NCBI GenBank assembly: GCA_946811695.1
Contig: OX328123.1
Location: 123,856,896 to 123,920,895 of the forward strand
Direction: 5' to 3'
Source of the DNA: Gonocerus acuteangulatus
Taxonomy: Eukaryota; Arthropoda; Insecta; Hemiptera; Coreidae
DNA length: 64,000 nucleotides
Position 1 is the stretch's first letter, and each line of letters opens with the position of its first letter. The notes beneath the pieces are model-generated. The model saw nothing but the letters and a program-made list of their open reading frames with translations, ran no database searches and was not told the DNA's origin. Position numbers and translations under genes: made by a program. Positions 12,008 to 22,883 of the stretch are shown here, in pieces.

Positions 12008-12412
12008 CTACTAGACGAACCATATATTATTGATCAACTAAATTAGGCATTAACCAACACAAAAGAAAGCTCACCCGGACCAGATAGAATGGCATACAAC
12101 ATGATTACACGTCTCCCCAACACGGCTTAAAAAACTTCTTCTTCATCCAACGCCCGACTTTGGCTTTTCAGCCATTCAACGCAGGCTTATAAACTCGGGA
12201 TACGATCTGGCCAAATCCTTGAAGGTTGGACTAATACCATCGTTATTCCGATACACAAACCTAACAAAGATCAATCTATGGTTGCAAATCACAGACCTAT
12301 CTCACTCACCAGCTAAGTCTGCAAGGTATTCGAGAAGATGCTAAACAAATGGTTAATATGGTATCTTCGTTCTAAGTGCCTACTCTTGCCATATCAATCA
12401 TGAGAAAGGCGA
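12008..12412 (+). pseudogene. I-like LINE reverse transcriptase remnant
   Basis: The plus strand reads, with stops and small shifts, SSPGPDRMAYNM, then LEGWTNTIVIPIHKPNKD, NHRPISLTS, KVFEKMLNKWLIWYL and LLLPYQS. These match in order the RT fingers motifs of the younger LINE in this window (TSPGPDNICISMY, PVPKKDK, SYRPISLT, LLEKLVMNRLEWYL). The catalytic palm motifs beyond the QSGFR position are missing, so it is truncated on the 3' side. It is an old, non-functional insertion. Confidence 0.7.
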
Positions 12413-12778
12413 ATAAACAATAATTCATGCATAGATTCCTCCTATTTTGCCCTTGCTGATTCCTATTTCCTGGAAGCCGTCGACTGTATTACGTATTTAC
12501 TGTGTCACTGTATTTATTGTGCGACAATATATAAAGTGTGACTGTATTTATAATCAGGGTGACTGATCGCATGTGAATGATTAATTGAAATATAAATTTT
12601 GTGTAGATTCAGGTTTAGATCCAACAAATGTTTAAACTTCAGTATACAGATGCTTGTGTAAATATTTAGGTTAGATGTAGATATGTAATAAGTTTTGTTT
12701 TAGCTCCGACATTTGTTAAAAAGAAGCTCATGTAGATGTATGGTTTAGGTTCAAGATTACAACAAGTTAAAAAGCCTG

Positions 12779-13019
12779 ACTCGCAGGAACTGCGTCATAA
12801 TAATAACTGCGACACCTAATAAGTGTCATTTTGAAAGATTTAAATAGAAACAGTTATTATTTTGGTTCGACCTTTCGTGAAATCCTTTTATGGCTCGTTA
12901 CAAACGGCCAGCGTACCTTTTTACCTGGAATCCCACCATACAGCTTGGTTGGCCAACCCAATCAAAAATTTTCTAATTTTCTTGACTTCTTCTACAAAAA
13001 TACTAATTCTATAAATAAA

Positions 13020-13078
<59 letters not shown>

Positions 13079-13727
13079 ACAATTAAAAAGGGAGCGAAAC
13101 AACCTTAACTCCAAACGTAATCAAAATTTAAACGTCTTTGTTTATATGAATTTCAAACATGCATAACATATTTTAACTGAACCAATGATTCTAAGTACCC
13201 AAACCAAAAACTTGATTCAACAACTATTTTGCCAATTTCAAACTACGAAAAATCGTTCAAAAGAACAAAACAAACGCATTTAAAGTACTTATTTCTCCGA
13301 TTTACAATGCCTAATCAAAACATTCCTTAGAACCTTTTTTGTAGAGACTTTAGTAAGCTTTCGAGTGGTAACCTTCCGCTTACCAAGATTCCGTTTTCGA
13401 GATATTAAGGAAAACATAGGAAGAACCCAAAATTTTTCATGTCTCTTAATAAAATATTTTATTCTAATCCTTCCTTAACTCCAAACCTAACCAACATTTA
13501 AACGTCTTTGTTTATATGAATTTCAAACATGCATAAAATATTTTAACTGAAGCTCTGATTCTAAGTACCCAAACCAAAAACTTGATTCAACAACTATTTT
13601 GCCACTTTCTATCGCCTCAAAAATGGTTTTAATCGTTTTCTTAGGCAAAGAAGCCTATACAACGAGTACTAGCAAGCATATGAAGTAAGTGCAACGATTT
13701 TTTCGCACAAACACAAAAACAACAAAT

Positions 13728-13795
<68 letters not shown>
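12779..13795 (-). mobile_element. Helentron-like copy with internal duplication
   Basis: Begins with the right end read inward ('gactcgcaggaactgcgtca'), continues through the core and ends in the TA microsatellite at 13738-13792. The block beginning 'ccttaactccaaac' occurs twice (about 13103 and 13473), so about 370 bp is tandemly duplicated. A poly-A run (13028-13076) lies inside. The left-terminal block beyond the microsatellite is not present. Confidence 0.65.
13738..13792. repeat. (TA)n microsatellite
   Basis: TA run at the position where the Helentron-like family carries its central microsatellite. Confidence 0.9.
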
Positions 13796-13796
<1 letters not shown>

Positions 13797-14097
13797 GTTT
13801 TAAGCTATTTCGCTGGGGTTCAAATGATTGCTTGGTGAAACGGCTTCTGACTCCAGCGGTGTTGAATCTCTTCATTCTGCAATATTTCGCCTGTTTTCTC
13901 TCCAGCTATCCTTAATGCATCCTTGATGGTTGACAACGGAATATGTGCAAGGATAACCATCATTCCCTTGCGGAAGCCGGAGAGGGAACCGGCCAATTAT
14001 AACAGAATGGAGAGTTTGAACAACGTTGGAGAAAGAAGGCGTTTCACCAAGCAATCATTTCAACCCCAACGAAATAGCTTAAGATATAACACTGGTT
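13797..14097. repeat. Foldback MITE
   Basis: The arm at 13798-13880 ('taagctatttcgctggggtt', then 'gattgcttggtgaaacg') is repeated inverted at 14012-14096. The spacer is about 130 bp and there is no coding content. Confidence 0.7.
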
Positions 14098-14121
14098 CTT
14101 GGTGGTTCTGACCAATCAAGT

Positions 14122-14244
14122 ATATTCACTTTTTTGGATACATATGGCATAGGTCAAAAATAGTACTTCATTTTTCTTCTGTACCACTTTATTGTACCTT
14201 TGCCTGTTTTTGACCTACACCATTTATATCCAAAAAAGTATATG
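14122..14244. repeat. Short palindromic MITE
   Basis: 'cttttttggatacatatggc' into 'ataggtcaaaaa' on the left faces its inverted partner 'tttttgacctacaccattta' into 'tatccaaaaaag' on the right. The arms are about 38 bp. It lies immediately next to the foldback at 13797-14097. Confidence 0.6.
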
Positions 14245-15039
14245 TAAATATATATACATGAAGTTCAAGTCCGTAAACCAACAGAATCCGTCCAAGGGAA
14301 CAATTTATGTGTTGTGAAATTTGATAAATGCAGGTTTGTTTAAAATTTTTCCACTTCCATGCTTGTTTCCTCGTTCCCTCCATAGGCAGTAAATCAGCTT
14401 ATGAAGTCGACCTCTTGACGTAATCCGAACATTTCCAGTTTCAATTGGAACCGTTCCTAATCCCAGTTAGCTTAGGAAAATAATGGTGTATCGAATCTAC
14501 ATATATATATATTGTTCGCTTAGTATCATTCTCAATAATGGTCCAAGTATTTAGTACAATAATATGTTGTCTCAATTAAAAGGCCAGGTTTGCAAAACAT
14601 CATATCCAGTAACACCATTTATTTAGCGTAATTCCCGCGAAACAAATCGTAGATTTTATAAATTAACCGTGATCAGCTTACAGGTACACTTCTTTATATA
14701 AGGGTTTTTACATGAGGCATCAAATAAAATATTTTCTAAGGAAATGTCTAAAACGATTTCTGAGGAAGGAGGGAAAAACTAGACTTCTCTTGGGATTTCC
14801 CCATATCGCCGTTCCGGAAGAAAAATTACGTATCTACAAAAATGTGTTAAATGCAAATAAGTCCATAGAAAATATTGGAAACACATCCTATACACATAGT
14901 ACACTCTGGACAGCTTGAGAAAGTTCGACAGATCAACAGAGTAAAAATTTATCTTCTAGAACAACGTACAATGTTTAGAGAAACAAGGACGTAACTAAAC
15001 CTAAGTGTTGAATTTAGGCTGATTCTAATCATTAGTATA
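14245..15039. other. No gene; Helentron-like scraps
   Basis: Short matches to the Helentron-like family occur near 14265-14290 and 14395-14425 ('cttatgaagtcgacctcttg'). The rest is unassigned. Confidence 0.4.
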
Positions 15040-15690
15040 TGAAGATAAATTATACGTTCTACGTACACTAAGTTTCCAGTTTCTCACATTCAGCGTTTTT
15101 AAGTCGCTTTCAACATCCTGCAGCCATCTTTTCCTTTGTAGAAAACAATTCCCTTATAAGGCATCCTGCTGTGACCATTCTATGCGCCTAGTTTTTACAA
15201 AATTAACTTCGCTGCTGCTATTATGTAGTTCATACAGTTCCGAATCCCTCTACACACCCTCTTCACAAATAGCTCCAAAATTCTTCTCAATATTTTTGGG
15301 GAAAAAATATTGAACATATTGATTGAGTGCTTGTACAGAGCGAGCAAGTTTCCGCTGTATAACTTCAATTGGTCTTACTAACGTCTTAGAAAGTCTTATC
15401 TTTGTTTCACGTGAAGGGAACAAAGATCGAAAAACGTTTAGGCTGGCATACTGTGTTCTGTTTCCCGCAATTGACCTCGTGCTTATCTCAGCAGCGATTT
15501 TATTTCCAGAATTCACCTCCACCATTGGTACGTGAATGTTTTGACAGTCTCGAAGGCGAGACCACATAATGCTCTGAGGACCAGTCTCTTTTTTGCCCAA
15601 GACGTGCATGTATTTAGTCTTGTCTTGATGGATTTCCAGTCCAACATTTCAATATCGCCATATTTCTTTTAATGTCCGGTAATTCCTGGT
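15040..15690 (-). pseudogene. RTE-like LINE remnant, RT C-terminal part
   Basis: The minus strand encodes, from about 15645 downward, VGLEIHQDKTKYM, then VEVNSGNKIAAEISTR, an AGNRTQYASLNVFRS stretch, and SRETKIRLSKTLVRPI. After a gap it gives RIEWSQQDAL and KRWLQDVESDLKTLNVRNW. This series (a 'KTKYM' segment, an 'EI..RI..GNRA' helix, a 'TKIRLYKTLVRP' motif and a late 'RW..DVE.DL..L' motif) is characteristic of RTE/BovB-like LINEs after the catalytic core. The frame is broken and the FADD core is not visible, so the copy is inactive and truncated. Confidence 0.6.
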
Positions 15691-15826
15691 AATAAGGCAT
15701 ATGTACACAGCATAAAATTAGCATCAGCAATTGACAGAGCATTAATAAATGAGAAATCCGTACTTGAAATCCGGAGGTATCTGTTTCGTTCTTTCGGAAA
15801 AAGGAAAGTTTCTCTCTGTTTGCCTC

Positions 15827-15830
<4 letters not shown>

Positions 15831-15865
<35 letters not shown>
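15831..15865. repeat. Poly-T run
   Basis: About 35 T residues, the likely A-tail of a minus-strand retroposon whose body is not recognisable. Confidence 0.8.
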
Positions 15866-15866
<1 letters not shown>

Positions 15867-15892
15867 AAAGTTTGTTATTATTTTTTATTTGC

Positions 15893-16025
15893 AACTAGCT
15901 GAATACCCGTGCTTCGTCACGGCAGATAAGTAGTTATTTTATTGCGTTAAATAATGTTTCATTAAAATTACGTTACTATACAATTCTGTGCAGTTTATTA
16001 TAGCACGGTTCCCGTCATACTATAT
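15893..16025 (+). repeat. Dispersed repeat beginning ACTAGCTGAATACCCGTG
   Basis: 'actagctgaatacccgtgct' followed by 'cacggcagataagta' and a block with 'ttattatagcacgg' aligns over about 130 bp with the minus-strand sequence 52020-52166. This shows a family of at least two copies. No coding content; class unknown. Confidence 0.6.
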
Positions 16026-16029
16026 TTTA

Positions 16030-17059
16030 TTCAATGGGCGTTAAAATTTAAAAGTTTATGCTTCCAAGAAGACATTTGGTAACACCCAATATATTTACGA
16101 GTATTACCAAGGTTATAGGCGAGAAGGCATTGCAAGGGTTCCGGATATTATTACCTCGCCTGGAAAACCTAAGGATATGCCATACATCACGGTTTGACCG
16201 GAACTGTCCCGGTATTTTGCAATTGTTTCGGTGTCCCGCCCGATTTTATCAATGTCCCGAAAACCGATTTTACAGCCGAAAAAGGCTGTAAGATGTAAAA
16301 AGTAATGAATTCATGTTTATAAGAATCTTTTATAAATCGGTTACTTTTCTACAATCAACATTTTTACTACTGCTCACAGTGTCAAAGAAATCAGAAGTAA
16401 TCTAACTGTAAAACGCTGGAACTACCTGCACAGCGCTGCCAGCTGCCAGACACTACTATTTGGCTGAGAGATTGTTTTAAGAAAATCAAGTAGCAATAAA
16501 AGTTCCGTTCTTATTTTTAAGGTTTGGGTAGACTAACAGTTTAGGATTCCCCCTTCCCGTTAAAACTCACCAACCATTTTGCTTGTAATTTGTACTATTT
16601 TTATTCCCCCCAAACTCTCCAAAAATATGGCAAGCCTATCTGACGGGGACAGGCAGAAAAGAAACGCAATTAAAATCTATGAGGGACAGTTTATTTCTAG
16701 TAATTCAAGGACTGCCACCATAGTGGAAATTAACCTCAATTAGAAATAAAACTATGAAATAGATAATGTACGGTAACAGCTGTTCTGTTATCGTCCTAGC
16801 AACGCTTGCTGCCTAGGCTTGCCTTCTCTAACCAACTCAAACTTTAAACCCCCCTAAAAATGCTTAAAAATTCGAATATCAAAAAATCCTTTCTTAGCGA
16901 GTGCCTACGTTATATAGATAGGGAGTGTCCATGCAAAATTTCAAAATTTAATTTTTTTTTTTTTCTTGACAAATATATAGTAGATTTTTTTCATTAAAAG
17001 AAAATAAGTAAATGAGACGCATGTTTGTACTACTCGTTATCTTTAATGACGAAAGCGAG
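16030..17059. other. No gene; repeat-like GC-richer patch
   Basis: 16180-16300 contains clustered 'gtcccg' words and inverted 'cggtttt' pieces that resemble the end of a hAT-type MITE, but I could not find the partner end. A 77-codon frame (16058-16291) lies in this repeat and is not called. Confidence 0.35.
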
Positions 17060-17267
17060 TTATTTACCCTTTGATACTGTCAGTTTCGTGTGGATTGCGG
17101 CTCGAAAATCTCTGTTTTTGTTGAAATGTTTTTGCGAAGTGTGATTATTTTTTTCACGAACGATTAAAACAAAGTATTAACTGTTCCTATTCCAGAATTT
17201 CCCCATATGACACCAAGGATATGACTGGAAACGCCCTAAGATAACGAAGTCCCTCCGAGTCGAACCT
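17060..17267 (+). mobile_element. Helentron-like right-end fragment
   Basis: 'tactgtcagtttcgtgtgg' and, at the end, 'ctaagataacgaagtccctc' into 'cgagtcgaaccttt' match, with changes, the right end of the family. Confidence 0.5.
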
Positions 17268-17274
17268 TTATAGG

Positions 17275-17275
<1 letters not shown>

Positions 17276-17327
<52 letters not shown>

Positions 17328-17345
17328 ATACACATAAATGAATAA

Positions 17346-17410
<65 letters not shown>
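17276..17410. repeat. Compound (CA)n/(TA)n microsatellite
   Basis: CA run (17277-17325) followed by TA/TATG runs (17347-17410). The Val-Cys and Tyr-Ile frames read through it are artefacts. Confidence 0.95.
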
Positions 17411-17418
<8 letters not shown>

Positions 17419-17732
17419 CTTGTGTTTGTATAGGTATATTGAAATGTGGAATCGAATAAAAGCAATTCAAAGTCGATATATTTAAGAGTTATTTAGAAAA
17501 GTAGAAATGACAAGAGCTTTCAATAATCAAAGGCGATGGATTGAATTCAAAATGTGCTCATTCCTTGAACATTCTTTGAAACTAAGATATTCATATCTTA
17601 CGTTTCGAACAGTAAAAATTTAACAAACGTTAACGGAAACGAGAAGTTTTTTGATGTAACAAACTTTGCACTATCGTTTAAGATTTTCGTATTTTTAAAC
17701 CGAACTCCTGTTACTCTTCCATGCATATATAA

Positions 17733-17801
<69 letters not shown>
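17733..17801. repeat. (TA)n microsatellite
   Basis: About 69 bp of perfect TA dinucleotides inside otherwise unassigned AT-rich DNA. Confidence 0.95.
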
Positions 17802-17805
<4 letters not shown>

Positions 17806-18620
17806 CTTATATCCTCTGTACCGTCAACAACTAAGTTTGTTTAACTTTATATTTCGTCTGCTTACTGACACGTATCGACTTCATCAATAATTAGGAAATT
17901 TTTGACTGAGAAGTATCTAATCACATTTAAAATTATACGAACAGATATCTAATCGTCCCCTCCCGAAATGCAATTTTTTCGTGTTTTTTTTTTCTGTTTT
18001 ACAAGATTGTTGTTGATGCATTACATTAAGATTTGTAAAACCTTTCATTGATATCTTAGTTCATGAATTGTAAAATATATTGATATATAATATCACGATT
18101 TCTACAATTATTATTACGTTAAGATACTATTTGTAAATGGGATTTATAATCATGACTTGTGATATAACTGTACGATACATTACTAGAGTAAAACGCCATA
18201 AGTTGCGAAAAACGCAATAAGCAAATAAAGTTGTCTTATATAAACATTCAAAATAAACAAATTATCAATTAACTTTTTTAAAAAGAGTAATATGATATTA
18301 AGGAAAAATACTTCATTGAATGCAAAAAAGACTCGTTCCTTAAAGGATTGCTCAAATTAATAAAAATTAAGAAATGTTTTTTTTTTCAAGGCAATTCAAC
18401 CATGAGTCATAGTTGAATATTGTAATTGTAAATGTAGTAGCCACCAATAACATTGCAAAGAATGAAGAAAAAATATCAATTAATCAGTAAAAATAACTGG
18501 TCTATATAAAATATACGCTATAATACAAAAAAAAACTGTATACTTATTAATAATAAAAACCATAAATAATTGTAGCAAAGCTAAGGTAAAATAATTGATG
18601 TTCTAATATTTGTATTTTTT
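17802..18620. other. No gene recognised
   Basis: Strongly AT-rich sequence; nothing with coding character on either strand. Confidence 0.5.
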
Positions 18621-18623
18621 TTT

Positions 18624-18765
18624 TAGCGCGGTTACTCCCTATCTCCATATTTCCATAGGGAGAACCCGCTTATGAGGTTGACCTCACGACGCAATCCGGA
18701 AGTGCCGACTAGAAACTTTCACGTTTCAGGCCCTATAGATCACGAAAATATGGGTGGCTCAAATT

Positions 18766-18832
<67 letters not shown>

Positions 18833-20042
18833 TTGTCTGTTAACGGTCTAGCAAGCTCAAAAATGGCCCGATTTTGATGAAATTTAGTACAAAAACCTCT
18901 CTTCTAATTTGAAAGGTTCGTTAACAAGCAGAATTCGCCCACGGAAAGATAGTTTTTGGGGCAAAATTCGCGCAAAAATAATCGTAACGCGTACGTTTTT
19001 GAGTTTATATGCTTGCAGGTACTTGTTTTATAAGTTTCTTAACATAGGAAAACGAATGAAACCATTTTTAAGGCGATATCTGTAACCGTTTTTGAGAAAA
19101 GTGGAATCAATGTTTTTGTAAGTCATTATTTTTTTGTAGGTACTTAGAATCGCGGGATTCAATTGAAATATTTTTTACACATTAGAAATTAATCCCAACT
19201 AAGATTTTTTAAATTTTGGTTATATTTGTAGTTAAGGAAGTATGCGAAAAAAATATTTTATTAATAGACATGAAACGTTTTCGGATCTTCATATATGTTT
19301 CGTAAATATCTCGATAACGGTTGGGAAATCGTAGTAAGTGGAAGGTGACCATTCGAATGCTTACTAAATTCTCTACAAAAAAGGATCTGAAGCAATATTC
19401 GATGGGGCAACGTCAATCAGAGATATAAGCGCTTAAAACTTAAAAATTGTTTGTTTTGAAAGGGGTTTTCTCTTTGTTTATCTCACTTTTTAATTGGTTG
19501 TTTCTTGTTTTAAATTGCATTTATCAGTAAAATTAGTATTATAGTAAAATAAGCTAAGAAACGGTGAAAGGTATTGGTAATAAGTTTGGAGTGGCTGTGG
19601 TTTTCAAGATGGCTGTGGCTAATCATGATGACGTATGCGTACTTTGTTTTGAATTCTCCTATCTATATAACCTTTCTCATAGCCTCCAACTGAGGTTATC
19701 GTTATTTCTTATTTTATAAAAAGATTTAACCCACGACAGAATGGAATTTTATTCGCCATGAAGCACATATTTACAGTTGATTATAACATTAAAACGAATT
19801 TGCTAATAAATCGAGATACTTAAAATGTTTGGTTGTTTAGAATAGAGCCTTCTCAGCAGTAGTCGAAGAGTAAGTAAGTTTTCAGTACATAATTGTATTG
19901 ACTTATACAGATTAAGAATTATCCGCTTCTGTGTATGTTGGCTACTGTCAGTTTCCTGTGATTTGTGATGCTAATCTATTCCATTTCTCCGAGATGTTTG
20001 TAACCGCGCTAAGATGACGCAGTTCCTGCGAGTCGGACTTTT
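18624..20042 (+). mobile_element. Full-length Helentron-like (HINE/DINE-1-type) element
   Basis: This is the reference copy of the commonest repeat in the window. The left end is AGCGCGGTTAC, immediately followed by a hairpin (CTCCCTAT...ATAGGGAG). A conserved left block (gaggttgacctcacgacgca) leads to a central TA microsatellite (18768-18829), then about 1 kb of non-coding core. Near the right end the same 11-mer appears inverted (GTAACCGCGCT) but internally. It is followed by a short hairpin (CGCAG-TTC-CTGCG) and the terminus at GTCGGACTT. An inverted repeat that is terminal on one side, internal on the other and followed by a 3' hairpin, plus a central microsatellite and T-rich insertion sites without duplication, is the architecture described for Helentrons and their non-autonomous HINE/DINE-1 relatives. 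No Rep/helicase is encoded. The classification is inference from structure. Confidence 0.6.
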
Positions 20043-20360
20043 ATTAATTTTCATTATTATTATTATATATTTAATTTTATTCATTCTTTTATTTATTATT
20101 ATTTATTTATTCGTATATTTTTTTTAACGGTTGGGCACCATATTATTAGATCAATTATTATTATAATTAAAGCCCTATTTTATCAACTGTAATCGGATTT
20201 TACTTAATTTTCAGAACTTGAACAAGTAATTCGTAGACTACTACTTTATTATATTTCTTATTTTTATTCATTCTCTTTTTTTTTCTTTCCTTTTTTTTTT
20301 TTTTTTTTTTTGTTTCTTTTGAGCAGATCCCCTTGATGTGGAGACCTCTAAATAAATAAA
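20043..20360. other. No gene; AT-rich and poly-T
   Basis: Contains an 18-T run near 20292. Lysine-rich minus-strand frames here are poly-A artefacts. Confidence 0.5.
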
Positions 20361-21033
20361 TCCCCCAAAAAAACGTAAATGTGAAATAGAGGCCAAGTTC
20401 CTGCCCCACAAAGAAACACTCCCTTCCCCTCCTAAAACCACCCAAAAATGCCTTACCATTCTACACTCCAAAAAAGTAGTATGAGTTGGTGTATTAATTC
20501 AACCAAAAATATTTGCCAATACAAGAGATGATACAAGAAAGAAATGTCCAAGTTCATTACTTGGAAGACCTCTTAGTTACTTACTAAGAATAGTAAAGAC
20601 ACTTCAACTGACCTTTAAAAACAACAATAAAAATACTTATATCCAGTTACTAAAATATCACTTTCCTCAACCAGGTATAATCTTAAACTTGGCAATGTTT
20701 AGTTTTTCTCTAAAGATAATTTCGGCACAAAAAAAACATTGCCAAGTTTAAGAATATACCTGGTAGAGGAAAGTGATATTTTAGTCTTAGTAAGTAACTA
20801 TGAGGTCTTCCAAGTAATGAACTTGGACACTTCTTTTTTGTATCATCTCTTGTATTGGCAAATATTTTTGGTTGAATTAATACACCAACTCATACTACTT
20901 TTTTGGAGTGTAGAATGGTAAGGCGTTTTTGGGGGGTTTTACGAGGGGATATTTTTGAGGAAGGGAGTTTTTCTTTGTGGGGCAGGAACTTGGCGTCTAT
21001 TTCACATTTATGTTTTGTTTTTGTTTTTTTGGG
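20361..21033. mobile_element. Foldback element, about 0.67 kb
   Basis: Two long inverted arms (20361-20700 and 20735-21033) share 'aaatgtgaaatagaggcc', 'ttcctgccccacaaagaaa', 'accattctacactccaaaaa' and 'gagttggtgtattaattc'. The ends read TCCC/GGGA next to A/T runs. The left arm carries an extra about 70 bp (20595-20665) absent from the right. No coding content. A scrap of the same family may lie at 36680-36735. Confidence 0.75.
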
Positions 21034-21172
21034 ATCTCATTACTTTTTTCTAAGTATTAAATAGAATTTAGTTGCCGCATACCTACTGGCTTTTGTACTT
21101 CATATAAAACCAGCGTCTTTGGATTCTGCATAAAGATCTCCTTACTGCTTGATATTTGATACCAATTATCAA

Positions 21173-21381
21173 CCTAAATACGTCTAATCACTAGACTAGA
21201 AAAGTTAGAAGCTCTTCCAGATGACATTACTCTAGAGGGCAAATTGATTGCTCACTCAACTAAACTATTACACTGTAAAACACAGGAACCTTATCCCGAG
21301 GATAAAGATCAAAATAGGGAAAGTGCAGAAGGCCTTCAAGAAAAATATAAGAAACAAAGACGATACATTTTGGGTTTGTAA
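21173..21381 (+). other. Coding-like open stretch, possible exon or pseudogene
   Basis: A frame without a start codon reads about 60 residues of balanced composition (for example LEALPDDITLEGKLIAHSTK) before a stop at 21379-21381. The preceding 'ctaatcactag' could be a 3' splice site, but no donor is evident. No family is recognised. It could equally be transposon-derived. Confidence 0.25.
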
Positions 21382-21529
21382 TCCTAAACTGTGTAATTTA
21401 GATGGCTCGACTTTGAAAAACTTAGTATCTGCTTTGAAGTATTTTATGCAGTGAACCCCTACGATTTTATATACTACATTTAAGAAAGAAGTCACAACTG
21501 TTTTTGTTAAGATATGTCGAAATGTTTTT

Positions 21530-22290
21530 TAAAACATCAAATATAGGTTCTCCTTACCAAGACGATTCATTTGATACCCCACATGATGGGTTTCAGAAGG
21601 AATGATGGCATTTCGATGGAACAAAAAGTAAAAAACGTCATAGATAATATGACACTCCCATATCAAGACCTACCTGCGTGCCAAGTTTGGTCAAAGTAGG
21701 CCAAACGGTGTGAATTTGTATAAGGAACAAACATACAGACAGACAGCTGAAAGCCCTTTTTTACCTAGCCTAGTGCATTCCCCGGACCAAGGCCTACCTG
21801 TGTGCCAAGTTTGGTCAAAATCGGTCAAATGGAGTGAATTTGTGTAAGGAACAAACATGCAGACAGACAGCTGATTGGCGATTTTGACTAGCCTATGAAT
21901 CTACCCGGAGAAAGACCGACATGTGTGTCAAATTTTATCAAAATCGGTCAAACGGTGTGTATTTGTATAAGGAACAAACAGACAGACAGACAGCTGATAG
22001 ACAATTTAACCTAGCCTATGATTCTCCCCGTATCAAGACCCATCTGTGTCCCAAGTTTGGTCAAAATCGGTCAAACGGTACGGATTTGTAAAAGGAACAA
22101 ACATACAGACAGACAGCTGATATAAGATTTTTACCGAGCCTATATGCGTCTAATTGTTTCTTAAAACATCAAATATAGGTTCTTCATACCGAGACAATTC
22201 ATTTGATACCCCACATCATGGGTTTCGGACGGAATGATGGGTTTCCGAAGGAAGTACAAAACTGGCACGCCCCCGCCCCGGAAGCGGAGC
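21530..22290. repeat. Tandem array (4 units of about 122 bp) framed by direct repeats
   Basis: Units with 'ccaagtttggtcaaaatcgg', 'gtgaatttgtataaggaaca' and 'acatacagacagacagctga' recur starting near 21680, 21805, 21927 and 22050. A flanking module containing 'catcaaatataggttctcc' and 'catttgataccccacat' occurs directly before (21535-21620) and after (22165-22255) the array. Non-coding. Confidence 0.75.
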
Positions 22291-22762
22291 CAAACACAAC
22301 TTTTCGCGATTTTTCGATTTTTTCCTTTAATAACGTCTTCATATCTATCTTCATGCAAAATTTCAAGTCTCTAGCATCATGGGAAGTGCCTAATAATTTT
22401 CATGATTCAGTGAGTGAGGGAGTGAGTGAGTCCTATAAATCCCGATTTTCGATCGCTTATATCTCAGAAACTATTCGATGTAGAATTATGAAAATTGCCA
22501 GTTTTACTCAAATCTAGTAGTATAATACCTGTGTAAAATTTCATAACTTTATCTTTACCTGGTTGAAAGTTATGAGAGGGTAAAATATCGGCTCTTAGAC
22601 CGCCTGTAATATACACACAGCATGCTTAGGCCGTAACTTGGCCTGGCGCACTACCGTGGGCCTAGATAAATAAAATATTTATTTTAAATTAAGGTAATAA
22701 TATTTCGTAATAAATGTTTATAGCTCTTATACCTTACATTTGAAATGTATTAAGTACATTAT
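22291..22762. other. Repeat-like sequence, no gene
   Basis: 'gtgagtgagggagtgagtga' (22416-22435) and downstream sequence look transposon-derived. A 104-codon plus-strand frame here overlaps the repeat and is not called. Confidence 0.4.
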
Positions 22763-22763
22763 G

Positions 22764-22806
<43 letters not shown>

Positions 22807-22824
22807 ATACACAGACACATACAC

Positions 22825-22880
<56 letters not shown>
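22763..22880. repeat. Compound TA/TACA microsatellite
   Basis: TA and TACA/CACA runs interrupted at about 22805-22835. Confidence 0.95.

Positions 22881-22883
<3 letters not shown>

Noticed and set aside
12831..13166. 111-codon frame with a long lysine run
   Set aside because: The lysines are a poly-A run and the frame lies inside a Helentron-like copy.
17177..17470. Open frames of about 100 codons made of Tyr-Ile or Val-Cys repeats (also at 5558, 13669, 22740, 36013 and 59936)
   Set aside because: They are translations of TA and CA microsatellites with no other protein character.
21655..22145. CRISPR-like array
   Set aside because: Units of about 122 bp are repeated throughout without short repeats alternating with unique spacers, and the context is eukaryotic.
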